Positions 56,777 through 64,000 of a DNA stretch of 64,000 nt are shown piece after piece. A program made the position numbers and the translations under genes. This stretch comes from Nostoc sp. RI_552 (GTDB lineage Bacteria > Cyanobacteriota > Cyanobacteriia > Cyanobacteriales > Nostocaceae): contig WGNO01000031.1 in NCBI GenBank assembly GCA_016124525.1, positions 30,623-94,622 on the forward strand. The letters run 5' to 3'. The notes under the pieces were generated by a model. The model searched no databases. It was not told the origin of the DNA and saw only the letters and a program-made list of their open reading frames with translations. The stretch's first letter is position 1. Each line of letters starts with the position of its first letter.

Positions 56777-57229
56777 ATGAGTAAAATCCCAGGTAAAATC
56801 CCAAAAATTGACCGTCAACGGGAACATCAAGCAAACGAGCGAACATTTTTAGCTTGGTTACGTACTTCCATCTCATTGATTGGTTTTGGTTTTGCGATCG
56901 CGCGATTTGGTCTATTTATGCGTCAGTTAAATTTTGCCTTAACACAGCAAGAACCTTTGGTCAACCCGATATTTAACTCAGAAAAGTTAGGGACTGTATT
57001 TGTGGTGTTTGGCATTGTAGCCATAGCCCTAGCAGCATGGCGATACAATCAAGTATTCTGGGAAATTGAACGCGGGGATTATCGACCCCACCGCTTACCG
57101 GTGTGGATTATGACCGGAGTAGTAATAATTTTAGGTATTCTCAGTTTGCCTTTACTTTTGTTGGGAAATCGTGGTTTGCCACGTCCCTCCTCAAGACACA
57201 ATCAGACAGAATCGCGCCATTTTTGGTAA
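56777..57229 (+). CDS. DUF202/YidH-family membrane protein
   Basis: 150 residues from ATG 56777, with three membrane helices. The conserved DUF202 motif REHQANERTFLAWLRTSISLIGFGFAIARF is near the N-terminus. Cytoplasmic membrane protein, function unknown (related proteins were linked to phosphate or lipid stress). The frame upstream to 56750 is not conserved. Confidence 0.88.
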   Translation: MSKIPGKIPKIDRQREHQANERTFLAWLRTSISLIGFGFAIARFGLFMRQLNFALTQQEPLVNPIFNSEKLGTVFVVFGIVAIALAAWRYNQVFWEIERGDYRPHRLPVWIMTGVVIILGILSLPLLLLGNRGLPRPSSRHNQTESRHFW

Positions 57230-57296
57230 ATTATAAAACTCAATTCTTGAGCAACCGAACTGAAAAAACTTCCGCCTAGCTTTGGGTTGAAAAACC

Positions 57297-57938
57297 CTAA
57301 CCCACTTGAGGCAACAGCAGCCTTGAGCGCAAAATTTCCTGAATCACTTGTTGCACTGCTGCTTGAGTTAAATTACCATCTACCCGTGCGATTCGAGATG
57401 GGTAGCGAGTAGCCAGGTCTGCGTATCCTTGCTGAACACAGCGATGAAAAGTAATTGTTTCTTGCTCAATGCGGTCTAATCCAACTGCATTGCCTTTTTT
57501 CCGGGCTAGTCCAACTTCCACATCGACATCAAGCCAAATAGTTAAGTCGCTTTGTAACCCACCAGTAGCAATATAGTTGAGTTGATTGATTAAGCTGAGA
57601 TTGAGACCCCGACCATAACCTTGGTAGGCGGTGGTGGAGTCGGTATAGCGATCGCACAATACATATTTTCCTGCTGCTAAATTTGGTTTGAGTTCTTGTT
57701 CAACATGTTGGGCTCGGTCAGCAGCATACAATAATAACTCTGTCACCTCAGAAATTGGTTTATTATCTAGCTTATCCAGTAAGAGGCGGCGCAGATGTGA
57801 GCCTAACTCTGTTCCCCCTGGTTCACGAGTGAGAACTACGGAAAGTCCGAGATTTTGTAACCATTGATAACAAAGCTGCATTTGGCTGGTTTTGCCGCAG
57901 CCTTCTACTCCTTCAAATACAATTAATTTCCCGCTCAT
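57297..57938 (-). CDS. tmk: Thymidylate kinase
   Basis: 213 residues, phosphorylates dTMP to dTDP for DNA synthesis. P-loop GVEGCGKTS is at about 10-18, the DRYTDSTTAYQGYGRG motif holds the dTMP-binding Asp-Arg-Tyr and LID side, and LDVDVEVGLARKKG follows. Typical bacterial length. Convergent with the DUF202 gene. Confidence 0.95.
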   Translation of the reverse strand: MSGKLIVFEGVEGCGKTSQMQLCYQWLQNLGLSVVLTREPGGTELGSHLRRLLLDKLDNKPISEVTELLLYAADRAQHVEQELKPNLAAGKYVLCDRYTDSTTAYQGYGRGLNLSLINQLNYIATGGLQSDLTIWLDVDVEVGLARKKGNAVGLDRIEQETITFHRCVQQGYADLATRYPSRIARVDGNLTQAAVQQVIQEILRSRLLLPQVG

Positions 57939-58078
57939 GTTGTTTAGTTTAAATAAATTTGTTGACTAAAGTTGGTTGACACTCTCCGGACTAAAGCTAT
58001 GGAGATTCTACATTCTACGTTAGAACTTGCCCTAGCAGGTTTTTACCCACTAGAGTATTAATTTTAACTTTTGTGGCG

Positions 58079-58370
58079 TTAATATGTCTGACGGTACTTA
58101 GGGGAGCGGGGATAGCCTCCCGTATTTTTTGCTAAATTGAGGATATTTACTGCTGGGTTCACATCTCTATTGCAACTGACAGCCACAACTACATCTGTGG
58201 GTACGAGTAAAAAGAGATTTTTTCACAATTGCATCACAATTACTACATTTTTGAGATGTGTAATATGGAGGAACACCAACAACTTCACAGTTAAACTTAA
58301 GAGCAAAATATTCTAGCCGTTGACAAAAAGTACACCAAGCCGCATTCTTGACTTTTAAATTTTCACAGGC
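58079..58370 (-). pseudogene. tnpB: tnpB remnant, C-terminal zinc ribbon, frameshifted
   Basis: On the minus strand one frame reads VACENLKVKNAAWCTFCQRL-EYFALKF-CEVVGVPPYYTSQKCSNC-...THRCSCGC, the end of a TnpB RNA-guided nuclease with its CxxC zinc ribbon. After a one-base shift near 58170 the next frame continues NRDVNPAVNILNLAKNTGGY to TAA at 58079. The N-terminal part and RuvC Asp are missing. Clearly not functional. Confidence 0.8.
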
Positions 58371-58444
58371 GACTAAGGCCTTGTCCCTGGATAGGTTACG
58401 CGCTTTTTCTTCAGGGTGTTCGTTCCGTAGCCTACTTACTTTTA

Positions 58445-58548
58445 TGAGAAGAGAATTTCCCGATTTGCTGAAACTTCCTACTTTGTGGAGTCCTAGTTAT
58501 TTTGTTAGCACAACTGGTAATATTTGTACAGAAACGGTTAAACGCTAA
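58445..58548 (+). pseudogene. tnpA: tnpA remnant of IS200/IS605
   Basis: ATG 58445 to TAA 58548 reads MRREFPDLLKLPTLWSPSYF-VSTTGNICTETVKR, the middle of a Y1 transposase (the LWSPSYF motif). The catalytic Tyr-helix that should follow VKR-Y is cut by the stop, and the N-terminus with the HUH motif is absent. Confidence 0.7.
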
Positions 58549-58763
58549 ATTGCTTGATAAGGGGAATAGCTAAAATAACTGAGGCGTTTACGCCTCAACT
58601 GGCTTTTATGCCTTGGCGAAAGGAGGGCTAAGTTTTTCCGCCCAGCTCCAAAACTTAACGTCAAGGGTTTTCAGCCTATTTTTTTATAAGGTAGAATTTC
58701 TAAGCAGTTTTTCGCCCTATGCTCAGATAGAGCTTTTTATTTTCCACTATTTAGGAGAGAGCC

Positions 58764-60062
58764 TTGGTAAATACCACGATTAAAACCACAAAATCACAGG
58801 AAATCTTTGCCGCAGCCCAAAATCTCATGCCAGGAGGAGTTAGTTCTCCAGTTCGTGCTTTCAAATCAGTTGGTGGGCAACCAATAGTTTTTGATCGTGT
58901 GAAAGACTCGTACATTTGGGATGTAGATGGCAACCAGTATATAGATTATGTCGGTACTTGGGGTCCAGCTATTTGTGGTCATGCCCATCCAGAAGTAATA
59001 GCAGCCCTTCATGAAGCTTTGGAAAAAGGTACTAGCTTCGGCGCTCCTTCAGTGCTGGAAAACTTACTGGCGGAAATGGTAATTGATGCCGTCCCCAGTA
59101 TGGAAATGGTCAGATTTGTCAATTCTGGCACTGAAGCTTGTATGGCAGTGTTACGGTTAATGCGGGCTTTCACAAACAGAGAAAAAATCATCAAGTTTGA
59201 AGGCTGCTACCACGGTCATGCTGATATGTTTTTGGTGAAGGCTGGTTCTGGTGTAGCTACACTTGGTTTACCCGATTCACCAGGAGTACCTAAAGCGGCA
59301 ACTAGCAGTACTCTTACAGCGCCCTACAATGATTTGGAAGCTGTAAAAGCTTTATTTGCAGAAAACCGCGACGAAATCGCCGGTGTAATTTTGGAGCCGG
59401 TGGTTGGCAATGCTGGGTTTATTACTCCCGATGCTGGTTTTTTGGAGGGTTTACGGGAAATTACCCATGAACATGGGGCTTTACTGGTATTTGACGAAGT
59501 GATGACAGGTTTTCGCATTGCCTACGGTGGGGCTCAGGAAAGATTTGGTGTTACACCGGATTTAACGACTTTGGGCAAGGTCATTGGTGGTGGGTTGCCA
59601 GTGGGAGCTTACGGCGGTGGTAGGGATATTATGTCTATGATTGCTCCTGCGGGTCCTGTGTATCAAGCGGGGACTCTTTCGGGTAATCCCTTAGCAATGA
59701 CGGCTGGAATTAAAACTCTAGAATTGCTACAAAGACCTGGTACTTATGAGTATCTTGACCAAATTACTCAGAAGCTCGCAGATGGGTTGCTGCAAATAGC
59801 CAAAGAAACTGGCCATGAAGCTTGTGGTGGTCACATCAGCGCTATGTTTGGATTATTCTTTACCTCTGGGCCAGTTCATAACTACGAGGATGCTAAAAAG
59901 TCCGATATGGCGAAATTTGCTCGCTTCCACCGCGGGATGTTAGAGCGTGGTGTTTATTTAGCACCTTCTCAGTTTGAGGCTGGTTTTACTTCTTTGGCTC
60001 ACACTGAGGCTGATATCCACCAGACTTTAGTTGCTGCACGAGAAGTGCTATGTAATCTGTAA
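58764..60062 (+). CDS. hemL: Glutamate-1-semialdehyde 2,1-aminomutase
   Basis: 432 residues, PLP enzyme that makes 5-aminolevulinate, the common precursor of haem, chlorophyll and bilins. Signatures are [64 protein letters not shown] and the PLP Lys in [18 protein letters not shown]. The start is TTG 58764, six bases after AGGAGAG, and matches the family start [25 protein letters not shown]. Third tetrapyrrole gene of the window. Confidence 0.96.
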   Translation: MVNTTIKTTKSQEIFAAAQNLMPGGVSSPVRAFKSVGGQPIVFDRVKDSYIWDVDGNQYIDYVGTWGPAICGHAHPEVIAALHEALEKGTSFGAPSVLENLLAEMVIDAVPSMEMVRFVNSGTEACMAVLRLMRAFTNREKIIKFEGCYHGHADMFLVKAGSGVATLGLPDSPGVPKAATSSTLTAPYNDLEAVKALFAENRDEIAGVILEPVVGNAGFITPDAGFLEGLREITHEHGALLVFDEVMTGFRIAYGGAQERFGVTPDLTTLGKVIGGGLPVGAYGGGRDIMSMIAPAGPVYQAGTLSGNPLAMTAGIKTLELLQRPGTYEYLDQITQKLADGLLQIAKETGHEACGGHISAMFGLFFTSGPVHNYEDAKKSDMAKFARFHRGMLERGVYLAPSQFEAGFTSLAHTEADIHQTLVAAREVLCNL

Positions 60063-60068
60063 GTATTG

Positions 60069-60140
60069 ATGCTGAGTGCTGAGTCAAAAAATCAATCAGA
60101 TGTGTTTGATTAGCTCAGTGGGTGATTTTCTACTCAGCAT
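60069..60140. repeat. Long-loop inverted repeat after hemL
   Basis: ATGCTGAGT at 60069-60077 and ACTCAGCAT at 60132-60140, each next to a second partial copy (GCTGAGT, CAGCATTCAG). A dispersed intergenic repeat that may end hemL and bmtA transcripts. Confidence 0.5.
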
Positions 60141-60159
60141 TCAGTAATTTGGACTTGAT

Positions 60160-60324
60160 TTAACAAGTACAGCCATGATGACCACAGCCTTTAATGGTTT
60201 TGTGACCTTCAGCACAGGCTTGAGAACAATAGTATTTATCTTCTTTATTGATGATGGCATCTGCGAGTGTAACAATACACAAGCAGTGGGGACAAGCACA
60301 TTTCATTTGGGTAACGGTAGTCAT
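60160..60324 (-). CDS. bmtA: Cyanobacterial metallothionein
   Basis: 54 residues from ATG 60324 (MTTVTQMKCACPHCLCIVTL), with nine Cys and two His in the cyanobacterial SmtA order: CACPHCLC, YYCSQACAEGH, CGHHGCTC. It binds zinc (and cadmium) in the cytosol as a Zn4 cluster. The upstream SmtB-type operator at 60362-60385 shows repression by a metal-sensing ArsR-family protein. The frame upstream to 60348 is not part of the family. Confidence 0.93.
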   Translation of the reverse strand: MTTVTQMKCACPHCLCIVTLADAIINKEDKYYCSQACAEGHKTIKGCGHHGCTC

Positions 60325-60338
60325 AATTTTTCTCCATG

Positions 60339-60353
60339 AGTTCATCATGAACT
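60339..60353. promoter_or_regulatory. Palindrome in the bmtA leader
   Basis: AGTTCATCATGAACT, a 15-base near-perfect palindrome containing TGAAC half-sites, 15 bases upstream of the bmtA start codon. It could be a second operator half. Confidence 0.5.
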
Positions 60354-60361
60354 ATCTTACA

Positions 60362-60385
60362 ATATCTGAACAGGTATTCACATAT
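60362..60385 (-). promoter_or_regulatory. SmtB/BmtR-type zinc operator of bmtA
   Basis: The core TGAACAGGTATTCA (60367-60380) within flanking ATATC and CATAT matches the known smtA operator core TGAACAGTTATTCA at 13 of 14 bases. It lies about 45-60 bases upstream of the bmtA start, where a repressor would block transcription until zinc releases it. Confidence 0.75.
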
Positions 60386-60507
60386 TCTTTAAGTCAACTG
60401 GGATCATGGTCAGGAAAAGAATAGAAATGATGATTAGTGTGATGAAAAAACTGGAAAATTAAAATTTTTCCCCTGTTCCCTTGTGTGAAATTGTGGGTTT
60501 GGACTAA

Positions 60508-60541
60508 GAAAAGGCTGAACCTAATATAAGTTCAGTCTTTT
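60508..60541 (-). terminator. recA terminator
   Basis: AAAAGGCTGAAC and GTTCAGTCTTTT pair (one wobble) around CTAATATAA; on the minus strand it is followed by a T-rich stretch, 40 bases after the recA stop. Confidence 0.7.
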
Positions 60542-60581
60542 CAAGGATTTTATGACTCTAGTTGGTGAAAAGCTGCTATTG

Positions 60582-61661
60582 TTATGGTTCTTCTTCTTCT
60601 TCTAATTCAAAATCTTCATTTTCTTCGCTGGCTCTCGAAACTGAATTAGCGGAAACAACGGCCCCCATATCTAGCTTTTGACGCACTAGATCCTTAATTT
60701 GTTGAGTAAATTCTGGTTTTTCTTCTAGGTACTTGATAGCGTTATCTCTACCTTGGGAAATATTATCACCGTTGTAGCTGTACCAGGCTCCTTTGCGAAT
60801 AATAACCCCTGTTTCTTCTGCTAGGTCAATTAAACAACCCAAGGTAGAAACTCCTTTACCAAAGATAATGTCAAATTCTGCAATTCTAAACGGTGGTGCA
60901 ACTTTATTTTTGGCGACTTTGACTTTCACGCGGTTACCAAATTCTTCAGTGCCTTTTTTTAAGGTTTGAATTCGGCGAATATCCAGACGTACTGAAGCGT
61001 AAAACTTTAATGCGTTACCGCCAGTGGTAGTTTCTGGGCTACCGTAAGTGACGCCGATTTTTTGCCGTAGTTGGTTGATAAAAATAACTGTGCAGCCAGA
61101 TTTACCTATATTACCTGTAATTTTACGTAGGGCTTGGCTCATTAACCTTGCCTGAAGACCAACGTGGGTGTCACCCATATCGCCTTCAATTTCTGCACGA
61201 GGAACCAATGCTGCTACTGAGTCAACGATAACAATATCAACGGCGGCGGATCGAACTAGCTGATCGACAATTTCTAATGCAGATTCCCCTGTGTCTGGTT
61301 GGGAAACTAGCAAATTTTCAATATCTACACCCAAAGCCGCAGCATAGGTGGGATCTAGGGCGTGTTCAGCATCAACAAAGGCTGCTATACCGCCATTTTT
61401 TTGCACTTCTGCCAGAGCGTGTAATGCTACTGTGGTTTTACCAGAACTTTCTGGTCCATAGATCTCAATTACCCGTCCCTTGGGTAAACCTCCCCCCAAT
61501 GCTAGATCCAAGGTCAGGGCGCCGGTAGAAATTGTCTCTACTCGCATTCGGGTGGCATCCCCCAGGCGCATGATTGCTCCTTTACCGAAGCTACGCTCAA
61601 TTTGATTGAGTACTATATTCAATGCCTTTTGCTTGCCAGAAGGATCTGTGTTGATAGCCAT
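60582..61661 (-). CDS. recA: Recombinase RecA
   Basis: 359 residues. Walker [10 protein letters not shown], Walker [23 protein letters not shown]1/L2 loops [20 protein letters not shown] and [22 protein letters not shown]. Drives homologous recombination and repair. The C-terminal tail [13 protein letters not shown] is acidic as in other RecA proteins. No lexA-type operator could be confirmed upstream. Monocistronic. Confidence 0.97.
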   Translation of the reverse strand: MAINTDPSGKQKALNIVLNQIERSFGKGAIMRLGDATRMRVETISTGALTLDLALGGGLPKGRVIEIYGPESSGKTTVALHALAEVQKNGGIAAFVDAEHALDPTYAAALGVDIENLLVSQPDTGESALEIVDQLVRSAAVDIVIVDSVAALVPRAEIEGDMGDTHVGLQARLMSQALRKITGNIGKSGCTVIFINQLRQKIGVTYGSPETTTGGNALKFYASVRLDIRRIQTLKKGTEEFGNRVKVKVAKNKVAPPFRIAEFDIIFGKGVSTLGCLIDLAEETGVIIRKGAWYSYNGDNISQGRDNAIKYLEEKPEFTQQIKDLVRQKLDMGAVVSANSVSRASEENEDFELEEEEEP

Positions 61662-62173
61662 TCTTGCCTCTAAATATAGGAATTATGTGGATTTGCTGGA
61701 GTGTTGGGCTGGAAGTTGGAGTAGAACAGATATACTATTTTAACCAGAAAATTCTTAAATACAAATTTGAAGCAGGGAAATGTGACCAAATGCTAGGGCG
61801 ATGGATCGGAAATTAGGTTAGCAGGACCACAGAGTTTTAGGAAATTTTTTTACCATAGAGGTACGCAATGGTGATTGGTAATTAGTAAACATTCATATTA
61901 TCAGGTGATGGCTTGAATTTGACTACCTGCCAAAAAGCCGAGACTATCTAGTTTAGACCAAGGCACAGTGAGTTATCTGCAACTAACTTTAGTTTACACA
62001 AAACGGCTCCAGGAGCTAGGTTGATGTCTCCCCTAGGGGATGAAGTACGCCACTAGGTTGCTGGTTCTGGTGGGCTTTTCACCCTATCGCTAAGGTAGCG
62101 TACTTTGTGGTGTGAGTTGGTCAGGGTATTAAAAATGCTAAAATTGTTCAGGCACTGATGCTCACACATTGAG
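61662..62173. other. Intergenic region with a structured segment
   Basis: 512 bases without a gene. The palindrome TCCCCTAGGGGA (62029-62040) is followed by AAGTACGC (62043-62050) and GCGTACTT (62098-62105), which enclose GGTGGGCTTTTCACC. The nested stems look like a structured RNA or transposon end; no function known. The recA promoter is at the left and the xseA promoter at the right. Confidence 0.4.
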
Positions 62174-63412
62174 ATGACTTTTAATTCTGTGATTCCTGAT
62201 ACAGCGCTGTCAGTGGGTAGATTAACTGACTACATCCGCTTTCTGTTGGAGCAAAAGGATGAATTACGGCAAGTTTGGGTGACCGGGGAGGTTTCCAGTG
62301 CTAGCAACCATGCCAAAGGGTTGTTTTTTAATCTGCAAGACCCAAATAGTACGGCGGTAATTAAGTGTGTGGTATGGAAAAGCAAAATTGCTAAACTCGC
62401 GCAAATGCCCACTAAGGGTGAGCGGTTAATTATCCTTGGCAGTATCGCAGTTTACCCCCAACGGGGAGAGTATCAATTATCTGTTTCTCAAGTTATACCT
62501 GCTGGTGCTGGGTTACAGGCGCTACGCTATGAACAATTAAAAAACCGATTGCTGGCTGAGGGGTTGTTTGATGAACAACGGAAACGTGCTTTGCCTCTGC
62601 ACCCCCAAATTATTGCTGTGGTTACTTCTCCCACTGGGGCTGCTTGGGGGGATATTCAAAAAACTCTCAAGGAAAGATATCCAGGTTTACAGGTTTTATT
62701 TTCTCCAGCTACGGTGCAGGGTGAGCAAGCACCAGATTCTATAGTTAAGGCTATTAATCGGGTTAATGGTGATGGTCGGGCAGAGGTGCTGATTTTATCA
62801 CGGGGTGGTGGTGCGGTTGAAGACTTGGCTTGTTTTAATGATGAACGGGTAGTTAGGGCTGTTGCTGGTTGTTCTGTTCCGGTGATTACTGGTATTGGTC
62901 ATCAGCGAGATGAGTCTTTGGCGGATTTAGTGGCTGATGTCTGTGTACATACACCCACAGCGGCGGCGGAAACCGTTGTGCCATCACTTTCGGATCTGTA
63001 TATTCAGCACCGACAAATGATTGTTGCTCTACGTAAAGCTGTGGGAGAATTTGAGGAAGGTGCTGAGAAGAAATTACAAGGTTTACGCCATGGTTTGCGG
63101 CGTTTGGGGTTAGACCGCAAGGTGCAACAGGAGATACAGCAGCTGGGTTGGCACAAGCGGCAATTGGTGCAAGGGACTCTGGGGCGATGGCAGCAAGGAA
63201 GGCAGCATTTACAATTGTTGGAGGAAAAATTGGCTAGTCTTGACCCCAAAGCAGTTTTACAGCGTGGTTATGCTGTGGTGAGGCGGGAAAATGGCGCGAT
63301 CGCTCGTTCTGGTTCTGAGTTAGCGGTGGGTGAAGATTTGCTGATTTTGTTGGGGCAAGGAAAGGTTAAAGTGAAGGTTACTGACATAGACCCAGGGGAT
63401 AGGTGGAATTGA
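62174..63412 (+). CDS. xseA: Exonuclease VII large subunit
   Basis: 412 residues. N-terminal OB-fold (VGRLTDYIRFLLEQKDELRQVWVTGEVSSASNHAKGLFFNL), the catalytic domain with VTSPTGAAWGDIQKTL, GDGRAEVLILSRGGGAVEDLACFNDERVVRA and SVPVITGIGHQRDESLADLVAD, then the coiled-coil part that binds XseB. Digests single-stranded DNA from both ends. It touches xseB (stop at 63410-63412, ATG at 63413), so the two are one operon. Confidence 0.95.
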   Translation: MTFNSVIPDTALSVGRLTDYIRFLLEQKDELRQVWVTGEVSSASNHAKGLFFNLQDPNSTAVIKCVVWKSKIAKLAQMPTKGERLIILGSIAVYPQRGEYQLSVSQVIPAGAGLQALRYEQLKNRLLAEGLFDEQRKRALPLHPQIIAVVTSPTGAAWGDIQKTLKERYPGLQVLFSPATVQGEQAPDSIVKAINRVNGDGRAEVLILSRGGGAVEDLACFNDERVVRAVAGCSVPVITGIGHQRDESLADLVADVCVHTPTAAAETVVPSLSDLYIQHRQMIVALRKAVGEFEEGAEKKLQGLRHGLRRLGLDRKVQQEIQQLGWHKRQLVQGTLGRWQQGRQHLQLLEEKLASLDPKAVLQRGYAVVRRENGAIARSGSELAVGEDLLILLGQGKVKVKVTDIDPGDRWN

Positions 63413-63646
63413 ATGGTTAAACCTCAGGATGGTTTTGGTGCTGATTCTATGGTCAATTGGAGTTTTGAAGAGAAGGTTGTTGAAATAGAACAAATTATTG
63501 GCCGGATTGAGGAGGGCGAATTGGGGTTAGAGGAAGTGTTTGAGCAGTTTTCCAGTGCTGTGGAGTCTTTGCGTGAGTGTGAAAGTTTTTTGCACCAGCG
63601 ACACCAACAGATAAATCTGTTAATTGAAACTTTGAGTGATGATTAA
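63413..63646 (+). CDS. xseB: Exonuclease VII small subunit
   Basis: 77 residues, an antiparallel helical hairpin: WSFEEKVVEIEQIIGRIEEGELGLEEVFEQFSSAVESLRECESFLHQ. Several copies wrap the coiled coil of XseA. The first 15 residues (MVKPQDGFGADSM) are unusual for the family, so an internal start at ATG 63449 (MVNWSF) is possible. Directly behind xseA without a gap. Confidence 0.88.
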   Translation: MVKPQDGFGADSMVNWSFEEKVVEIEQIIGRIEEGELGLEEVFEQFSSAVESLRECESFLHQRHQQINLLIETLSDD

Positions 63647-63813
63647 TTACCATTGTTATCAGAGCAAGCAGCAAATCCAGGAGGGGAATGTTTAGCCTCT
63701 CGGTTAAGGGAATTGGGAGAAAATATTGATATCTAACCCCATGAGGACTACCTAAATATGTAGAGGTTAAGTTGGTTTTGTCTAGTTATAGGTAGAAATT
63801 AGCCAATAGTTAA

Positions 63814-63841
63814 AGTCCCTCCTTGGCTGAGGGTAGGGACT
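63814..63841. terminator. Hairpin between convergent genes
   Basis: AGTCCCT and AGGGACT pair around CCTTGGCTGAGGGT, with extra inner pairing CC/GG. It lies between xseB (plus) and the partial gene at the right edge (minus). Confidence 0.55.
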
Positions 63842-63868
63842 TCCGCAGTTTTTGTTAATTACTAACAA

Positions 63869-64000
63869 CTAAACTAGAGCGCTGAGAGTTGTTAAGTATG
63901 CTTGGATTTCTGCTGAGTTACGGGTAGCATCAGGAGCGATGGCGCCATCAATGAGTTGTTCTCCGGGGAAACTAGAGCCAAACATATAACGTATGGCGAT
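63869..64000 (-). CDS. C-terminal end of an unrecognised protein (cut by window edge)
   Basis: 43 codons to the TAG stop at 63869-63871: ...IAIRYMFGSSFPGEQLIDGA, then IAPDATRNSAEIQAYLTTLSALV. It is a clean frame with a protein-like composition to the window edge, and the hairpin just downstream supports a real gene end. I do not recognise the family. Confidence 0.55.
   Translation of the reverse strand: MAIRYMFGSSFPGEQLIDGAIAPDATRNSAEIQAYLTTLSALV

Larger units (their letters stand above)
57939..58763. other. Region with decayed IS200/IS605 element
   Basis: 825 bases between tmk and hemL. It holds pieces of tnpB (minus, 58079-58370) and tnpA (plus, 58445-58548) in divergent order, with the middle deleted. 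To the right, TGAGGCG-TTTA-CGCCTCA (58580-58597) is a hairpin like those near the ends of this IS family. The hemL ribosome binding site AGGAG is at 58753-58757. Confidence 0.65.

Overview
The window is chromosomal DNA from a filamentous, probably heterocyst-forming cyanobacterium of the Nostoc/Anabaena type. The signs are many GCGATCGC (HIP1) palindromes, heptameric TAATGAC-type repeats between genes, cyanobacterial genes (chlH, ycf54, hemL, crtE, bmtA, ccs1, DUF1825) and a third-type terminal oxidase cluster whose subunit II has lost the CuA ligands. Protein sequences look most like Nostoc/Anabaena homologues recalled from memory; no database search was possible.

Layout. 1-11.7 kb is housekeeping: pyrF (cut by the edge), tyrS, a class A penicillin-binding protein, folD, crtE, ycf54, pdxJ, an ABC-2 permease and small conserved proteins. 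12.4-16.9 kb is the oxidase operon (two DUF2231 membrane proteins, then coxB, coxA, coxC of the quinol-oxidase-like kind). 17-20.5 kb is a three-gene cluster of two FAD monooxygenases and a five-bladed propeller protein. 21.1-21.7 kb is a PIN-domain toxin-antitoxin pair. 22-29.3 kb holds chlH, an LpxB-like gene and a dehydrogenase-dioxygenase fusion. 30.4-33.2 kb is a copper operon (atx1, P-type ATPase, small membrane protein). 33.87-35.1 kb has no protein gene but a tandem array of seven terminator-like hairpins; five sit in a conserved module of about 105 nt that looks like a family of minus-strand small RNAs. It is followed by tRNA-Val and tex.

40.5-52.6 kb is the accessory heart: leuS, a solitary DNA methyltransferase, then a CRISPR-associated island. 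A WYL-like regulator and an HD hydrolase point left; csx3, a csx3-P-loop fusion, cas8, cas7, cas5 and cas6 point right. There is no cas3, cas1, cas2, cas10 or array. Two promoters of the island share ATGGAA-N8-TTCCAT placed exactly 7 nt before a TATAAT-like box, so the island looks like one regulon. Downstream of cas6 lie one CRISPR-like repeat and three hairpins that may belong to a minus-strand RNA.

52.7-64 kb returns to housekeeping: SRP RNA, queF, the ccs1/ccdA cytochrome c assembly pair, tmk, a decayed IS200/IS605 element, hemL, the metallothionein bmtA with an SmtB-type operator, recA and xseA-xseB. Three genes (chlH, ycf54, hemL) serve tetrapyrrole synthesis, and three separate loci (oxidase, ccs1/ccdA, copper operon) serve electron transport and its metal supply.
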